A stretch of 64,000 bases of DNA from Onthophagus taurus (taxonomy: Eukaryota; Arthropoda; Insecta; Coleoptera; Scarabaeidae), in NCBI RefSeq assembly GCF_036711975.1, contig NC_091972.1:2423001-2487000 (forward strand), read 5' to 3'. Below, piece after piece: positions 12,301-23,200 of the stretch (positions within the stretch are counted from its first letter, which is position 1; every line of letters begins with the position of its first letter). A program made the translations under genes and the position numbers. Below the pieces are notes generated by a model. It ran no database searches, had not been told where the DNA came from, and worked only from the letters and a program-made list of their open reading frames with translations.

Positions 12301-15300
12301 AAAAACTTCAAATTCTGTAGAAATCTCTGCAAAATCCTAGATAACCTTAGGTATTCTGAGAAATTTTTATGGTATACTTGAAAATTCGTTGAAATCTTTT
12401 GGAAATTTCTTAGAAATATTAAGAAATGCTTACATAAGTGTCTGGGAAGAATTAAAAATCCTCAGCATTCGTAATAATCCCTGGATATCCTTGGAAATCC
12501 TTCTAATTTTTCTAAAAATCAATCAAAAACCTTAGATACATTCAAAAATCTTTAGATATCCATAAAAATCGATGGATATCTTTGACAATGTGTCTAAATT
12601 CCTTAAAATTTTTAGAAATACCTAGTTGTATATAGAAATTTTTGGAAATCGTTTCAAACTCCCTAGATATGTTTGGAAATTCCTAAAAAATCTTCTAAAA
12701 ACTTCAAATTCTGTAGAAATCTCTGCAAAATCCTAGATAACCTTAGGTATTCAGAGAAATTTTTATGGTATACTTGAAAATTCGTTGAAATCTTTTGGAA
12801 ATTTCCTAGAAATATTAAGATATGCCTACATATGTGTCTGGGAAGAATTAAAAATCCTCGGTATTCGTAATAATCCCTGGATATCCTTGGAAATTCTTCT
12901 AATTTTTCTAAAAATCAATCAAAAACCTTGGATACACTCAAAAATCTCTAGATATCCATAAAAATCGATGAATATCTTTGAAAATGTGTCTAAATTCCTT
13001 AAAATTTTTTGAAATACCTAGTTCTATATAGAAATTTTTGGAAATCGTTTCAAACTCCCTAGATATGTTTAGAAATTTTTGGAAATCGTTTCAAACTCCC
13101 TAGATATGTTTAGAAATTTTTGGAAATCGTGTCTAACTCCCTAAATATGTTTAGAAATTCCTAAAATATCTTCTAAAAACTTGAAATTCTGTAGAAATCT
13201 CTGCAAAATCCTAGATAACCTTAGGTATTCTGAAAAATTTTTATGATATACTTGAAAATCCATTGAAATCTTTTGGAAATCTCCTGGAAATACTAAGAAA
13301 TGCCTACATAAGTGTCTGGGAAGAATTAAAAATCCTCAGCATTCGTAATAATCCCTGGATATCCTTGGAAATTCTTCTAATTTTTCTAAAAATCAATCAA
13401 AAACCTTGGATACACTCAAAAATCTCTAGATATCCATAAAAATCGATAAATATCTTTGAAAATGTGTCTAAATTCCTTAAAATTCTTTGAAATACCTAGT
13501 TCTATATAGAAATTTTTGGAAATCGTTTCAAACTCCCTAGATATGTTTGGAAATTCCTAAACATCTTCTAAAAACTTGAAATTCTGTAGACATTTTTGCA
13601 AAATCCTAGATAACCTTAGGTATTCTGAGAAATTTTTATGGTATACTTGAAAATTCGTTGAAATCTTTTGGAAATTTCCTAGAAATATTAAGATATACCT
13701 AAATATGTGTCTGGGAAGAATTAAAAATTCTCGACATTCGTAATAATCCCTGGATATCCTTGGAAATCCTTCTAATTTTTCTAAAAATCATTCAAAAACC
13801 TTGGATACACTCAAAAATCTCTAGATATCCATAAAAATTGATGAATATCTTTGAAAATGTGTCTAAATTCCTTAAAATTTTTAGAAATACCTAGTTGCAT
13901 ATAGAAGTTTTTGCAAATCGTTTCAAACTCCCTAGATATGTTTAGAAATTCCTAAAAAATCTTCTAAAAACTTGAAATTCTGTAGAAATTTGTGCAAAAT
14001 CCTAGATAACCTTAGGTATTCTGAGAAATTTTTATGGTATACTTGAAAATTCGTTGAACTCTTTTAGATATTTCCTAGAAATACTAAGAAATGCCTACAT
14101 AAGTGTCTGAGAAGAATTAAAAGTCCTGGACATTCGTAATAATCATTGGATATCCTTGGAACTCCTTCTAATTTTTCTAAAAAATCATTCAAAAACCTTG
14201 GATATACTCAAAAATCCTAAGATATCCATAAAAATCGATGGATATCTTTGAAAATGTGTCTAAATTCCTTAAAATTTTTAGAAATACCTACTGCATATAG
14301 AAGTTTTTGCAAATCGTTTCAAACTCCCTAGATATGTTTGGAAATTCCTAAAAAATCTTCTAAAAACTTGAAATTCTGTTAAATCTCTGCAAAATCCTAG
14401 ATAACCTTAAGTATTCTGAGAAATTTTTATGGTATACTTGAAAATTCGTTGAAATCTTTTTCAAATTTCCTAGAAATACTAAGAAATGCCTACATAAGTG
14501 TCTGAGAACAATTAAAAGTCCTGGACATTCGTAATAATCCCTGGATATCCTTGGAAATCCTTCCAATTTTTCTAAAAATCAATCAAAAACCTTGGATACA
14601 CTCAAAAATCTTAAGATATCCGTAAAAATCGATGAATATCTTTGAAAATGTGTCTAAATTCCTTAAAATTTTTAGAAATACCTAGTTCTATATAGAAATT
14701 TTTGGAAATCGTTTCAAACTCCCTAGATATGTTTGGAAATTCCTAAAAAATCTTCTAAAGACTTGAAATTCTGTAGAAATCTTTGCAAAATCCTAGATAA
14801 CCTTAGATATTCTGAGAAATTTTTATAGTATATTTGAAAATCCGTTGAAATCTTTTGGAAATACTAAGAAATGCCTACATAAGTATCTGGGAAGAATTAA
14901 AAATCTTCAGCATTTGTAATAATCCGTGGATATCCTTGGAAATCCTTTTAATTTTTCAAAAATCAATCAAACCCTTGGTTACACTCAAAAATCCTAAGAT
15001 ATCCGGAAAAATCGATGGATAGCTTTGAAAATGTGTCTAAATTCCTTAAAATTTTTAGAAATACCTACTGCATATAGAAGTTTTTGCAAATCGTTTCAAA
15101 CTCCCTAGATATGTTTGGAAATTCCTAAAAAATCTTCTAAAAACTTGAAATTCTGTTAAATCTCTGCAAAATCCTAGATAACCTTAAGTATTCTGAGAAA
15201 TTTTTATGGTATACTTGAAAATTCGTTGAAATCTTTTTCAAATTTCCTAGAAATACTAAGAAATGCCTACATAAGTGTCTGAGAACAATTAAAAGTCCTG

Positions 15301-17729
15301 GACATTCGTAATAATCCCTGGATATCCTTGGAAATCCTTCCAATTTTTCTAAAAATCAATCAAAAACCTTGGATACACTCAAAAATCTTAAGATATCCGT
15401 AAAAATCGATGAATATCTTTGAAAATGTGTCTAAATTCCTTAAAATTTTTAGAAATACCTAGTTCTATATAGAAATTTTTGGAAATCGTTTCAAACTCCC
15501 TAGATATGTTTGGAAATTCCTAAAAAATCTTCTAAAGACTTGAAATTCTGTAGAAATTTTTGCAAAATCCTAGATAACCTTAGATATTCTGAGAAATTTT
15601 TATAGTATATTTGAAAATCCGTTGAAATCTTTTGGAAATACTAAGAAATGCCTACATAAGTATCTGGGAAGAATTAAAAATCTTCAGCATTTGTAATAAT
15701 CCGTGGATATCCTTGGAAATCCTTTTAATTTTTCAAAAATCAATCAAAATCCTTGGTTACACTCAAAAATCCTAAGATATCCGGAAAAATCGATGGATAG
15801 CTTTGAAAATGTGTCTAAATTCCTTAAAATTTTTATAAATATCTAGTAGTATATAAAAATTTTTGGAAATCTTTTCAAAATACTTGGATATGTTTGGAAA
15901 TTCCTATAAAATTTTCTAAAAACTTGAAATTCTGTAGAAATCTCTGTAAAATCCTAGATAACCTTAGGTATTCTGTGAAATTTTTATGGTATACTTGAAA
16001 ATCCATTGAAATCTCCTGGCAATATTAAGAAATGCTTACATAAGTGTCTGGGAAGAATTAAAAATCCTTGATATTCGTAATAATCCATAGATATCCATGG
16101 AAATCCTTCCAATTTTTCTAAAAATCATTCAAAAACCTTGGATACATTCAATAATCCTAAGAAATTCATAAAAATCTGTGGATATTCCTTGAAATCTCTA
16201 GAAATATTTGGTTATCTTTGAAAATTTTAGGAAATTGCTACTTGGATGTATTTGGAAATTTTCATAAATCCTTTTAGAAAACCTGAATATCTATAGAAAT
16301 CTCTGGAAACTCAGTGGATTCCTCAAAAATCCTGAGAAATTCGGATAGTATCTTTGAAAATCTTTTGATATCCTTTTTTCTTGGATATTCTTGGAAATTC
16401 ATACAACTTCTGTAAAAATCCTTAATTCACTCAGAAATAACAGGATGTCTTTGAACATTTTAGGAAATTGTTGCAAAACCTTTAGATATATTTGGAAAAT
16501 TTTGCAAAATTTTATAAAAATCGAAGTATGTGTAGAAATTTCTGGAAAATGATAAGTTGGTGGGTGTGATTACTCAGTATAGGAGAATTATTTAAAAATA
16601 CAAGATATATGTACATTCAAAGGTTATAATTACTTTGTACTGAGTACTTGAAATTTTACTTTCAAGTAAAATGACTTATTACTCCAAGTACTTTTTAAAA
16701 ATACCTGTTACTTATTACTTGGAGTAAAAATAATTTATAGCGCTACTTATACTGGTTACTGGGAGTACTTGTCTTTTGTACTTGTAACAGCTCTGCAACA
16801 AAATACATTATGTCCTTATATTTTACAGTTGACAACACAAAAAGTAACTAGTAACCATACTTTCAGCACAAGTGCAAGAATACCAAAAAGAAAGCGTCAA
16901 TTGCGCATGCATGCAAGATAAATTAAATAAATAATAATATAAAAGGTGAACTGTAATGTGGCCTTAAGGTTTGATATAGACTTACCTCAGGAACAAAATA
17001 ATCAGGTCTTATACTAGAAAATAATTGTAATTTTTGTTGTAATGTTTTTGCTTTATTTGCTTTCAACATGAAGTTACGCATTTTTCTGTTATGTCTAATT
17101 GGAACATCAGACATAAATTCAACCCCACCAGCTACAATAGTTTCATAAGCTCCAGAGGCTATTAATCCAATTCCGGTGGTCATTGCAACGTTAGAAGAGA
17201 TACAAGCCATTGTGACTGTATGAGCTGGAGTTTTGTCACTATATCCGGCTGCTAAAGCAGCTTCTCTGGCAATGTTGGAAGTTTTTACTTCTTGAATAAC
17301 AGTTCCATAAATGATGTAATCAACAATATCTTTATCAATTCCAGTTTTCTTTGCAATACCACTATAATTAATTAAATATATTAACTTTTTAAAGTAAAAT
17401 TGTTATTTTATTACATACAGTAAAGCTTGTCTGGCTAAATCATGTGGCATAAGCTGCGAATAATCAGTTCCAGATAATAAAAACGGTGTTCTTATTCCAT
17501 CGACAAGAACAATATTCTTCCCCGTTCTATCCGGAGCGCTTTTCCTAGGTATATATAATTGAGCCCCAACTGAAAAAGCTCTTACGCCTAGAAAAACACA
17601 CGCAATAATAGTCATTAAGATTGGACTTTGATTAGAATTCGTTTGATATTTCTTCAACTTACCCGTTTGTTGTGTTAAAGCTAACGCGGTGGGGCTTCTT
17701 AATATATTTTTTGCTAAATACGTTGCCAT
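6304..17729 (-). CDS. HADHB: Trifunctional enzyme subunit beta, mitochondrial (3-ketoacyl-CoA thiolase)
   Basis: This is the thiolase subunit of the mitochondrial trifunctional protein, which cleaves long-chain 3-ketoacyl-CoA in the last step of beta-oxidation. Six exons (minus): 17729-17663, 17587-17419, 17361-16986, 10867-10346, 10288-10049, 6351-6304. They join in frame to 473 residues, close to the usual length of about 474. All introns are GT-AG; their sizes are 75, 57, 6,118, 57 and 3,697 bp. Active-site Cys132 lies in MACISSN, the HEAFA motif is at 374-378, His423 in GHPFAATG and Cys453 in AACAAGGQ. The N-terminus is basic and hydroxylated, as in a mitochondrial presequence. The last exon encodes only [15 protein letters not shown]. 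The first intron is in frame without a stop, so retention would add 25 residues near the presequence. Introns 3 and 5 are swollen by transposons. Function is known from the family; the gene looks intact. Confidence 0.93.
6845..7545 (-). pseudogene. Non-LTR retrotransposon reverse transcriptase fragment
   Basis: Read on the minus strand, frames encode [20 protein letters not shown] followed by FADDTT, the RT palm and catalytic motif of jockey/CR1-type elements. After a break come [15 protein letters not shown] and [15 protein letters not shown], the usual C-terminal region of the same ORF2. Frames are interrupted at about 7200, and the 5' part (endonuclease, RT fingers) is missing. It lies in intron 5 of HADHB in the same orientation as the host gene. 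It is a dead 5'-truncated copy. Confidence 0.85.
7821..8013. mobile_element. 193-bp hairpin MITE with TACAGGTGTCTTA ends
   Basis: The arm at 7821-7861 (TACAGGTGTCTTA, then CCGGTCATTAGA) is repeated in inverted form at about 7973-8013. The arms are about 40 bp with a few mismatches. Flanking TA dinucleotides fit a TA target, as in Tc1/mariner-derived MITEs, but the arms start within the palindrome, so the exact edge is ambiguous by two bases. It lies in HADHB intron 5. Confidence 0.65.
8283..9239 (+). pseudogene. Mutator-like transposase-domain protein, decayed
   Basis: The pieces in order are [16 protein letters not shown], a CxxC (CKKC) followed by [81 protein letters not shown], and a C-terminal [11 protein letters not shown] before the stop at 9237-9239. 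This order matches the Mutator-like transposase proteins common in arthropod genomes. At least three frameshifts and several stops separate the blocks, and the N-terminal region is absent. It lies antisense to HADHB within intron 5. Family assignment is from motif order recalled for the family; non-functionality is seen directly. Confidence 0.7.
9240..10048. other. HADHB intron 5, no further element recognised
   Basis: This is A+T-rich intron sequence between the Mutator-like relic and exon 5. The donor for this intron is at 10048 (GTAAAAAT on the minus strand). Around 9560-9900 the composition is mixed and looks like old dispersed repeat, but I found no open frame or inverted repeat to support a call. 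Confidence 0.4.
10903..16964. mobile_element. 6-kb nonautonomous TIR element carrying a satellite, TAA target duplication
   Basis: The left end reads AGGCCACTTTACAGT and the right end, inverted, AGGCCACATTACAGT. Both are flanked by TAA (10900-10902 and 16965-16967). The inverted similarity continues patchily inward: both sides have TTGCATGCA and GCGCAATTGAC, and both subterminal zones are rich in AAGTACTT-type palindromes (11050-11280 and 16600-16800). A 3-bp TAA duplication is typical of PIF/Harbinger elements, but TIR sequence alone does not prove the superfamily. The interior holds no transposase, only the ~394-bp tandem array. The whole element fills intron 3 of HADHB between correctly spaced splice sites. 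Confidence 0.75.
11290..16560. repeat. ~394-bp tandem satellite inside the HADHB-intron element
   Basis: The landmark ATTTTTATGGTATACTTGAA recurs near 11585, 11973, 12367, 12762, 13234, 13636, 14030, 14427, 14822, 15205, 15600 and 15984, about twelve copies at ~394 bp. One unit (12762-13234) is about 80 bp longer because a ~41-bp segment (AAATTTTTGGAAATCGT, then AACTCCCTA) is repeated in place. Two adjacent double units (about 14230-15000 and 15000-15780) are almost identical, which points to a recent ~777-bp amplification. Each unit is itself made of degenerate short AAATCCTT/GGAAAT motifs. The edges (11280-11400, 16160-16560) are more diverged, as expected for unequal exchange. No long frame is conserved. 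Confidence 0.9.
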
Positions 17730-18200
17730 TTCGAGGGTGGTACTTGTTTTAGAACAGTTTTTGTAAAAGGTAAAAAAACACGAACCGGGGAAGAGTGAAA
17801 TACACCGCACCAGAAACGTCGAGTTCCTCTCGACTTTGACCCGCACTGATGCCAACACAAAATCACCTGTTGCAATGAGCGATGATATCGTTTACTATTC
17901 GAAATTTAACCCGAATCGACTTCCATCGGAACGGACAAGGTCCAAAGATTAAAGGTAAACACATGTAGATTATCAATGTTTAAAAATGTTGTTGTTTACA
18001 TAAGACGATATTCAAATTCGAACATCAAAATGAAGTTTGTTTTTTTTTGAAAAGTTAAAAAAAATGTCAAATTTGTAACCCTATTTTTTATTGATACCAA
18101 CTTAATATTATTTATTATAAAAAAATTAAATTTAAATAAATTATTTTTTATTCATATTTTTATTTTAATCAAAAATGTAACTTATATTTTACAAATACAA

Positions 18201-18965
18201 TTATCTTTTAACTTTCTCAGTAGTATTAGCCCACCCAGTAGAAGCACCAACATCAACAACATGATTTCTAACAGCTTCATCCAAAATATTCTGAATATCT
18301 TTACATCCCTGTAAAGCTTTCTCAAGAACTTTCTTTAAATGATCCAAATGAAACCGCTGAGACATTTCCATAAGAACAATACTTTCAGAATGTGGTAAAG
18401 CAGCAATTGTTAAAGTAGGCCCCCCAATAATTTCTTCTTGATGTGAAATATCAACCATGGGGGTGTCATTATTAGCTATGCTGGCTGTACAAGCGCAAAC
18501 ATATTCTTTTAAGGGAATTCCAGCATCGATTAAACCTAAAGTGGCTGCATTTACACAAGCAGAAAAAACACCTCCATCTGCGTGTAAGACTTCAACATAT
18601 ACATCAATTTGTGACCAAGGGTATAATTCAATTTTTATTGCAGCTAGTAAAGCTTGTCGTAAATGAATAGACATTTCAGTGGATTTTCGATCCCCTCGAG
18701 GTCGTTTTTTTCGATCTGAAGTCGAAAACACAGCCATACTAAATTGACAATTAACAATTGCGGCATCGTGTTGAGCTTTTGAGCGGGTCCGAACTTGGTG
18801 GGGGCCGTACACTGCCGCTAATACCTTCGTTAGGCCTTGCTCTAAGTAAGCACTTCCGTCAGGTTCAGCAAAAACACCCAATTTACAACGGATTCTTCTT
18901 AATTCATTTGCACGGCGACCATCCAAACGAAGACCTACTTTTGAGATCAATTCCTTTTTACTCAT
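18201..18965 (-). CDS. EXOSC4: Exosome complex component RRP41 (EXOSC4/Ski6)
   Basis: This is a core ring subunit of the RNA exosome, with an RNase PH fold. In animals the ring is catalytically inactive and threads RNA to the associated nucleases in nucleus and cytoplasm. The single-exon frame gives 254 residues against about 245 in the family. Diagnostic segments are LRLDGRRANELRRIRC near residues 12-27, AYLEQGLTKVLAAVYGPHQV at about 39-58, the basic RKKRPRGDRKS loop, and VEVLHADGGVFSACVNAATL at about 124-143. The ATG at 18965 is the first in frame and fits the family N-terminus. It lies 471 bp upstream of the HADHB start on the same strand and 327 bp head-to-head with roadblock. Confidence 0.95.
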   Translation of the reverse strand: MSKKELISKVGLRLDGRRANELRRIRCKLGVFAEPDGSAYLEQGLTKVLAAVYGPHQVRTRSKAQHDAAIVNCQFSMAVFSTSDRKKRPRGDRKSTEMSIHLRQALLAAIKIELYPWSQIDVYVEVLHADGGVFSACVNAATLGLIDAGIPLKEYVCACTASIANNDTPMVDISHQEEIIGGPTLTIAALPHSESIVLMEMSQRFHLDHLKKVLEKALQGCKDIQNILDEAVRNHVVDVGASTGWANTTEKVKR

Positions 18966-19292
18966 ATTTAATAAATTAAATTTTATAGTTGATTTAAAGC
19001 GTTTAAAAGTAAGGTTATGTTGTTAATTACTAAAAAAGCTAACTTCGCGATAGTGTTAAATAATAATTTTAAGAATTAAGTTTTAATTATTTCGGCTTTA
19101 TTTTATTAAAGTTGTATTAAAATAAATACATAATAAATTAATTATTACATAATTAGTAATGAAAGAAATTGATTTTAAGTTGGTGAATTCTAAATATTTT
19201 TTGTAACCAGATCTAACTTCTCTCATAACTTGACAGTAAGTTCTTAAAGCTGTGTAGAGTTGAGTCATAAAACTTAATTAAATCAAAAAAAC
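18966..19292. promoter_or_regulatory. Shared upstream region of RRP41 and roadblock
   Basis: These 327 bp separate the start codons of two divergently transcribed housekeeping genes, so both promoters and 5' leaders must lie here or overlap. The sequence is A+T-rich. I saw no TATA box that could be assigned to either gene with confidence. A bidirectional promoter is an inference from the spacing. Confidence 0.5.
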
Positions 19293-19707
19293 ATGGTAAG
19301 TTCTTTACGAAATATTAAATATTATTTAAGGGAATCTTAATTTTAACCGTTTTTATCATTTTCCGTAGTCGAACGAGGTTGAGGAAACGATGAAAAGGAT
19401 ACAATCGCATAAAGGTGTTATTGGGACTGTAGTTGTCAATTCAGAAGGTAAATATTTGTAAAATATTGATCAAACTTAATTCAAGTTATTTAAAGGTATA
19501 CCAATAAAGTCAACGTTGGATAACACAATGACTGTGCAGTACGCTGGTTTATTGAGTTCTTTAGTAGATAAAGCTAGAAGTGTGGTTAGGGATTTAGATG
19601 CAGCCAATGATTTAACATTTTTGAGAATTAGGTCCAAGAAACACGAGATTATGGTTGCCCCTGATAAGGAATTTATTTTGATTGTTATACAGAACCCTTC
19701 GGAGTAA
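19293..19707 (+). CDS. robl: Dynein light chain roadblock (DYNLRB)
   Basis: This is the LC7/roadblock light chain of cytoplasmic dynein, a small homodimer that binds the dynein intermediate chain. There are three exons: 19293-19295 (the start codon alone), 19369-19447 and 19496-19707, with GT-AG introns of 73 and 48 bp, giving 97 residues, the normal length. The protein shows [20 protein letters not shown], an [12 protein letters not shown] turn (known family signature), [14 protein letters not shown] and [18 protein letters not shown]. Exon 1 coding only ATG is unusual and easily missed, but the splice sites (ATG|GTAAGT, CGTAG|TCG) are clean. A poly(A) signal AATAAA is at 19811-19816. It is convergent with the XK-related gene. 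Confidence 0.95.
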
Positions 19708-20237
19708 AATAATTGGCATAGTTATTAAGAAATATTATTGTTAATTTATTTTTATATTTACTAAAAAAAGATAATTTGGTTTTATGCACACTTTTTCCTT
19801 ATGTTATTGAAATAAAACTGCTTATTTGTATTTAATATCGATAATTAATTTCTTTTATTTATAATATATAGTATACAAAACTGTTTATAAGAATACATTA
19901 ATACAAAATTTAAATATATAATTGAGTAAATTACATTTGATTATGTACACACAGCCGGATTATTTCAAAAGTTTTGTTAGAAAGTAGATTCATAGTCTTT
20001 GTTCGATATATTGGAGAATTAAATATTTATAAATTATAGAAATAAATAATTTTTTAGTCTTTCTTTTTTTGTAGAAAGACTTGATTTGTATAAAAATTGC
20101 ACTAAATCATAAAATGAGAAGCTTGATAAAATTAACTAAAATGATTTGTACTTATCTAAATAATTAACTAAGCAAAAATCGCAACAACACAAAACACTTT
20201 ATATTAATAGAGAAAAAAAATTCGATATCATTAAAAA

Positions 20238-23200
20238 TCATCTTTTAACTAAATGTCTTTGAATATAACCAGTACTGGGATGACATATTTTATAATAAAC
20301 AATCATAAATACGATGCCCACAAAAAAAGTAATAAAATTAAGACAAATTATAGGTAAATAATAGGGTGAGCTCCGTATCACTTCATCAGAGTACAACATC
20401 CAAATTATCATAGCTATGATATTTTCCACACACAAAATGGTATAAAAAAATACATACCTTACCAAGGTCCTGCCTTGACTTAATGAAATATGAGTAAAAA
20501 TATACACCGTTCCAAAAACGGCAAAGAAAAAATATTCGAAGACTTTATTGTTGCCACAAATTGCAGGTTGATCTGAGGTGATTTTTAACCAAATTACCAT
20601 GACAAACCAATGAACTGATAAAACCAAAACGGTGTAATAAGGAAAAATTGATGCTATTACACTTATACACATTATTCTTGAAACTATAAAAAAAATCAAT
20701 GTAAATAATAATGTTAAAGCCTATTATCCCTACAAAAACTCAAGGTCCCTCACTTTAGCGGTCGATATCTTCGCAATCGCTCGATAAAAAAAATTGCGAC
20801 AAAGTTTGTTGTAATCAGTGAACATTTCTACGTAACATATGTTAATTTTAAAAATTTCGGATCCACCGTTTTCTTTTTATCACGAGTTAAATGAAAAAAG
20901 TACCCGATATTTTACGCTACCGTCAATTTTGCGATTTTTTTCCTCGAAAATTATCGTACGAAAAAATTTTAATTTTGAACAGGTGGTAGCCTGATGTGTT
21001 CTTAATGAGTGGCATATTTTATTTTTTCGATATTCCATACCGTTTCGCGGAAAATCGCGGTTTAATACGACGCCGGTATGTCGAAAACCGCGGATTTGAC
21101 CAAAATACGTAAAATAATGTCGAATTCCGTTATCAGTTTTTCAAAATTAGAATTCCCTAATTTTTTAAAAACGGTTAATGGAATTACAAATTAAAGAGAA
21201 GCAGAAATAAGCTCTGCGGGACAGATGAGACAGATCAATCGGAACAGATGGTGCATCCCAGACAGGACGTCGCGCCTTATTTCTTTATGTAGGTAAAATA
21301 AAGGCGCGACGTACTGTCTGGGACGCACCATCTGTTCCGATTGGACGGAACCCTTCCCTCCCCGCATAGCTTATTTCTGTTTCTCTTTAATTTGTAATAC
21401 TACTTGTAATCGTATACAGTGGTTACGAAGATATCGATCTATAAATCCCTTGACTTTTTGCACGGATAGTAGTGAAATAATTTTTTGTGTTACCTGTAAC
21501 AAGAAAGTGCCACATAAACTGCATTATTGTTCCTCCCCAACTTATATTATTCTTATTTATTAAAGCAACTCTTAATAATCTATGATACGAAGCCATGGAC
21601 CAAGCCATACTTACAAAAGAACTTCCAATCGATAATAATTGATGGACAACTAAAACAATATTTCATGATATTTATCGCTAAAATACAGTGTCCACCAAAA
21701 AGTCAGGGAAAAATTCAGAAATCATCATTTGGTTTAAAACTCGACGATTTTTTTTTTAATCAATGTGAAGAAAGTGCGGAAAAGTGCAGAACATACGGAA
21801 AAATCACCCTTGCTTTTCTTAGGCTTTCGATGCATAACGACTGTGTGGCGAACATCTGGACGCCAGGGAACTTTGTAAACCGTTCAAAAAATCTCTCTCC
21901 GGTCATCTGGGCAGGACACCCTTTTGGTCCAGGCAAAGGGTTCCCGGGAAACTTTCACCGGAGATATTACTGGACGCTCTCCGTGGCAAACATCTGATCG
22001 CCAGAAAGCGTTCGAAACTATTCAGAAGAACTCTCTCCGTACATCTGGACAGCAGATCCTTTTGGTCCAGACAAGGACTCGAAGAGAGCTTTCACCGGGG
22101 ATGTTACTGGACTCGGGGATAAAAGGAACCAGGATCGGCCCAGAGAGTTCAGTTCAGTTACCATCAGTTATTAGTTGTCAGTTACCATCAGTTATCAGTT
22201 AGCAGTTGCCATCGGCAGATCAGTCAGCAGTTACCCTTTTCGCGTCCGCACTTACATTATTGTTATTATTGATGTAAATAAAATTTTGTTGTTGAAGACA
22301 TTGGTTTTCCTAAAACTTCCTCTCGCTACTATCACAGCATTAGCCCCGCAGACTGACTACCTGTCGTTAGACAGACTGTCTGTCAATAGATTCTGTTTTA
22401 ATACTAAAACTAACACTAGAACTAGAAACATTCAAGATTAGCCGTCTTAAGAGACGCAAGGCTAAACCCGAATGTTTCTAGGTCTAGTGTTAGTTCTAGT
22501 TTTACACTATCACTAGAACTAACACAAGACCTAGAACTAGAATCGTTCTAGTGTTAGTTCTAGTTTTAAATGTATTTAGCGTTAGACTGTGATATATGTT
22601 AATTGAATTGATTCTAAAAGACGGCTAAACCCGAATGATTCTAGTTCTAGGTCCTGTGTTAGTTCTAGTGATAGTGCTAGTGTAAAACTAGAACTAACCC
22701 AAGAACAAGCAAGTATCGGGTTTAATCGTGCGTGTTCAGACACCTTCTGCTCCATGCCTAACCCGATATTTGAGAAATTCGCACTGGTTCAAACGACGTT
22801 AATTAACCTAACTCAAAGTGGTATTACTACACCAAATTCTGAAATAAATCAGTAAATTAGGTGGATTCGAATGTAACGTATAAAGAGGGGTAGGGCAACA
22901 GGTATAGATTTTAAGTTAATTTTAGTTTGTAGATGGTAAACGACATTTTAGTAGTTGTGCGTCGAAAACCTAAGAAACAACCGTATTTCATACGAACATA
23001 TGCGTTTTAATCAAATGTGCTGCGAAAATATATACTCGGTGTCCAAATTTCGATGGGTTTGCAGGGTATCTCAATTATTATGAAAGATGTGAAACTTACA
23101 ATGGCGCAAACCAAATCTTCATAGCCCTCTTCGTTTTTGATATACAGGGAGTGTTTAAAAATTTGCGATTTTCAGGCACCCCGTGTATCTCGGCTATCCG

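Noticed and set aside
11290-16560. CRISPR-like interpretation of regular repeats
   Set aside because: Units are ~394 bp of continuous tandem sequence with no unique spacers, in an animal intron.
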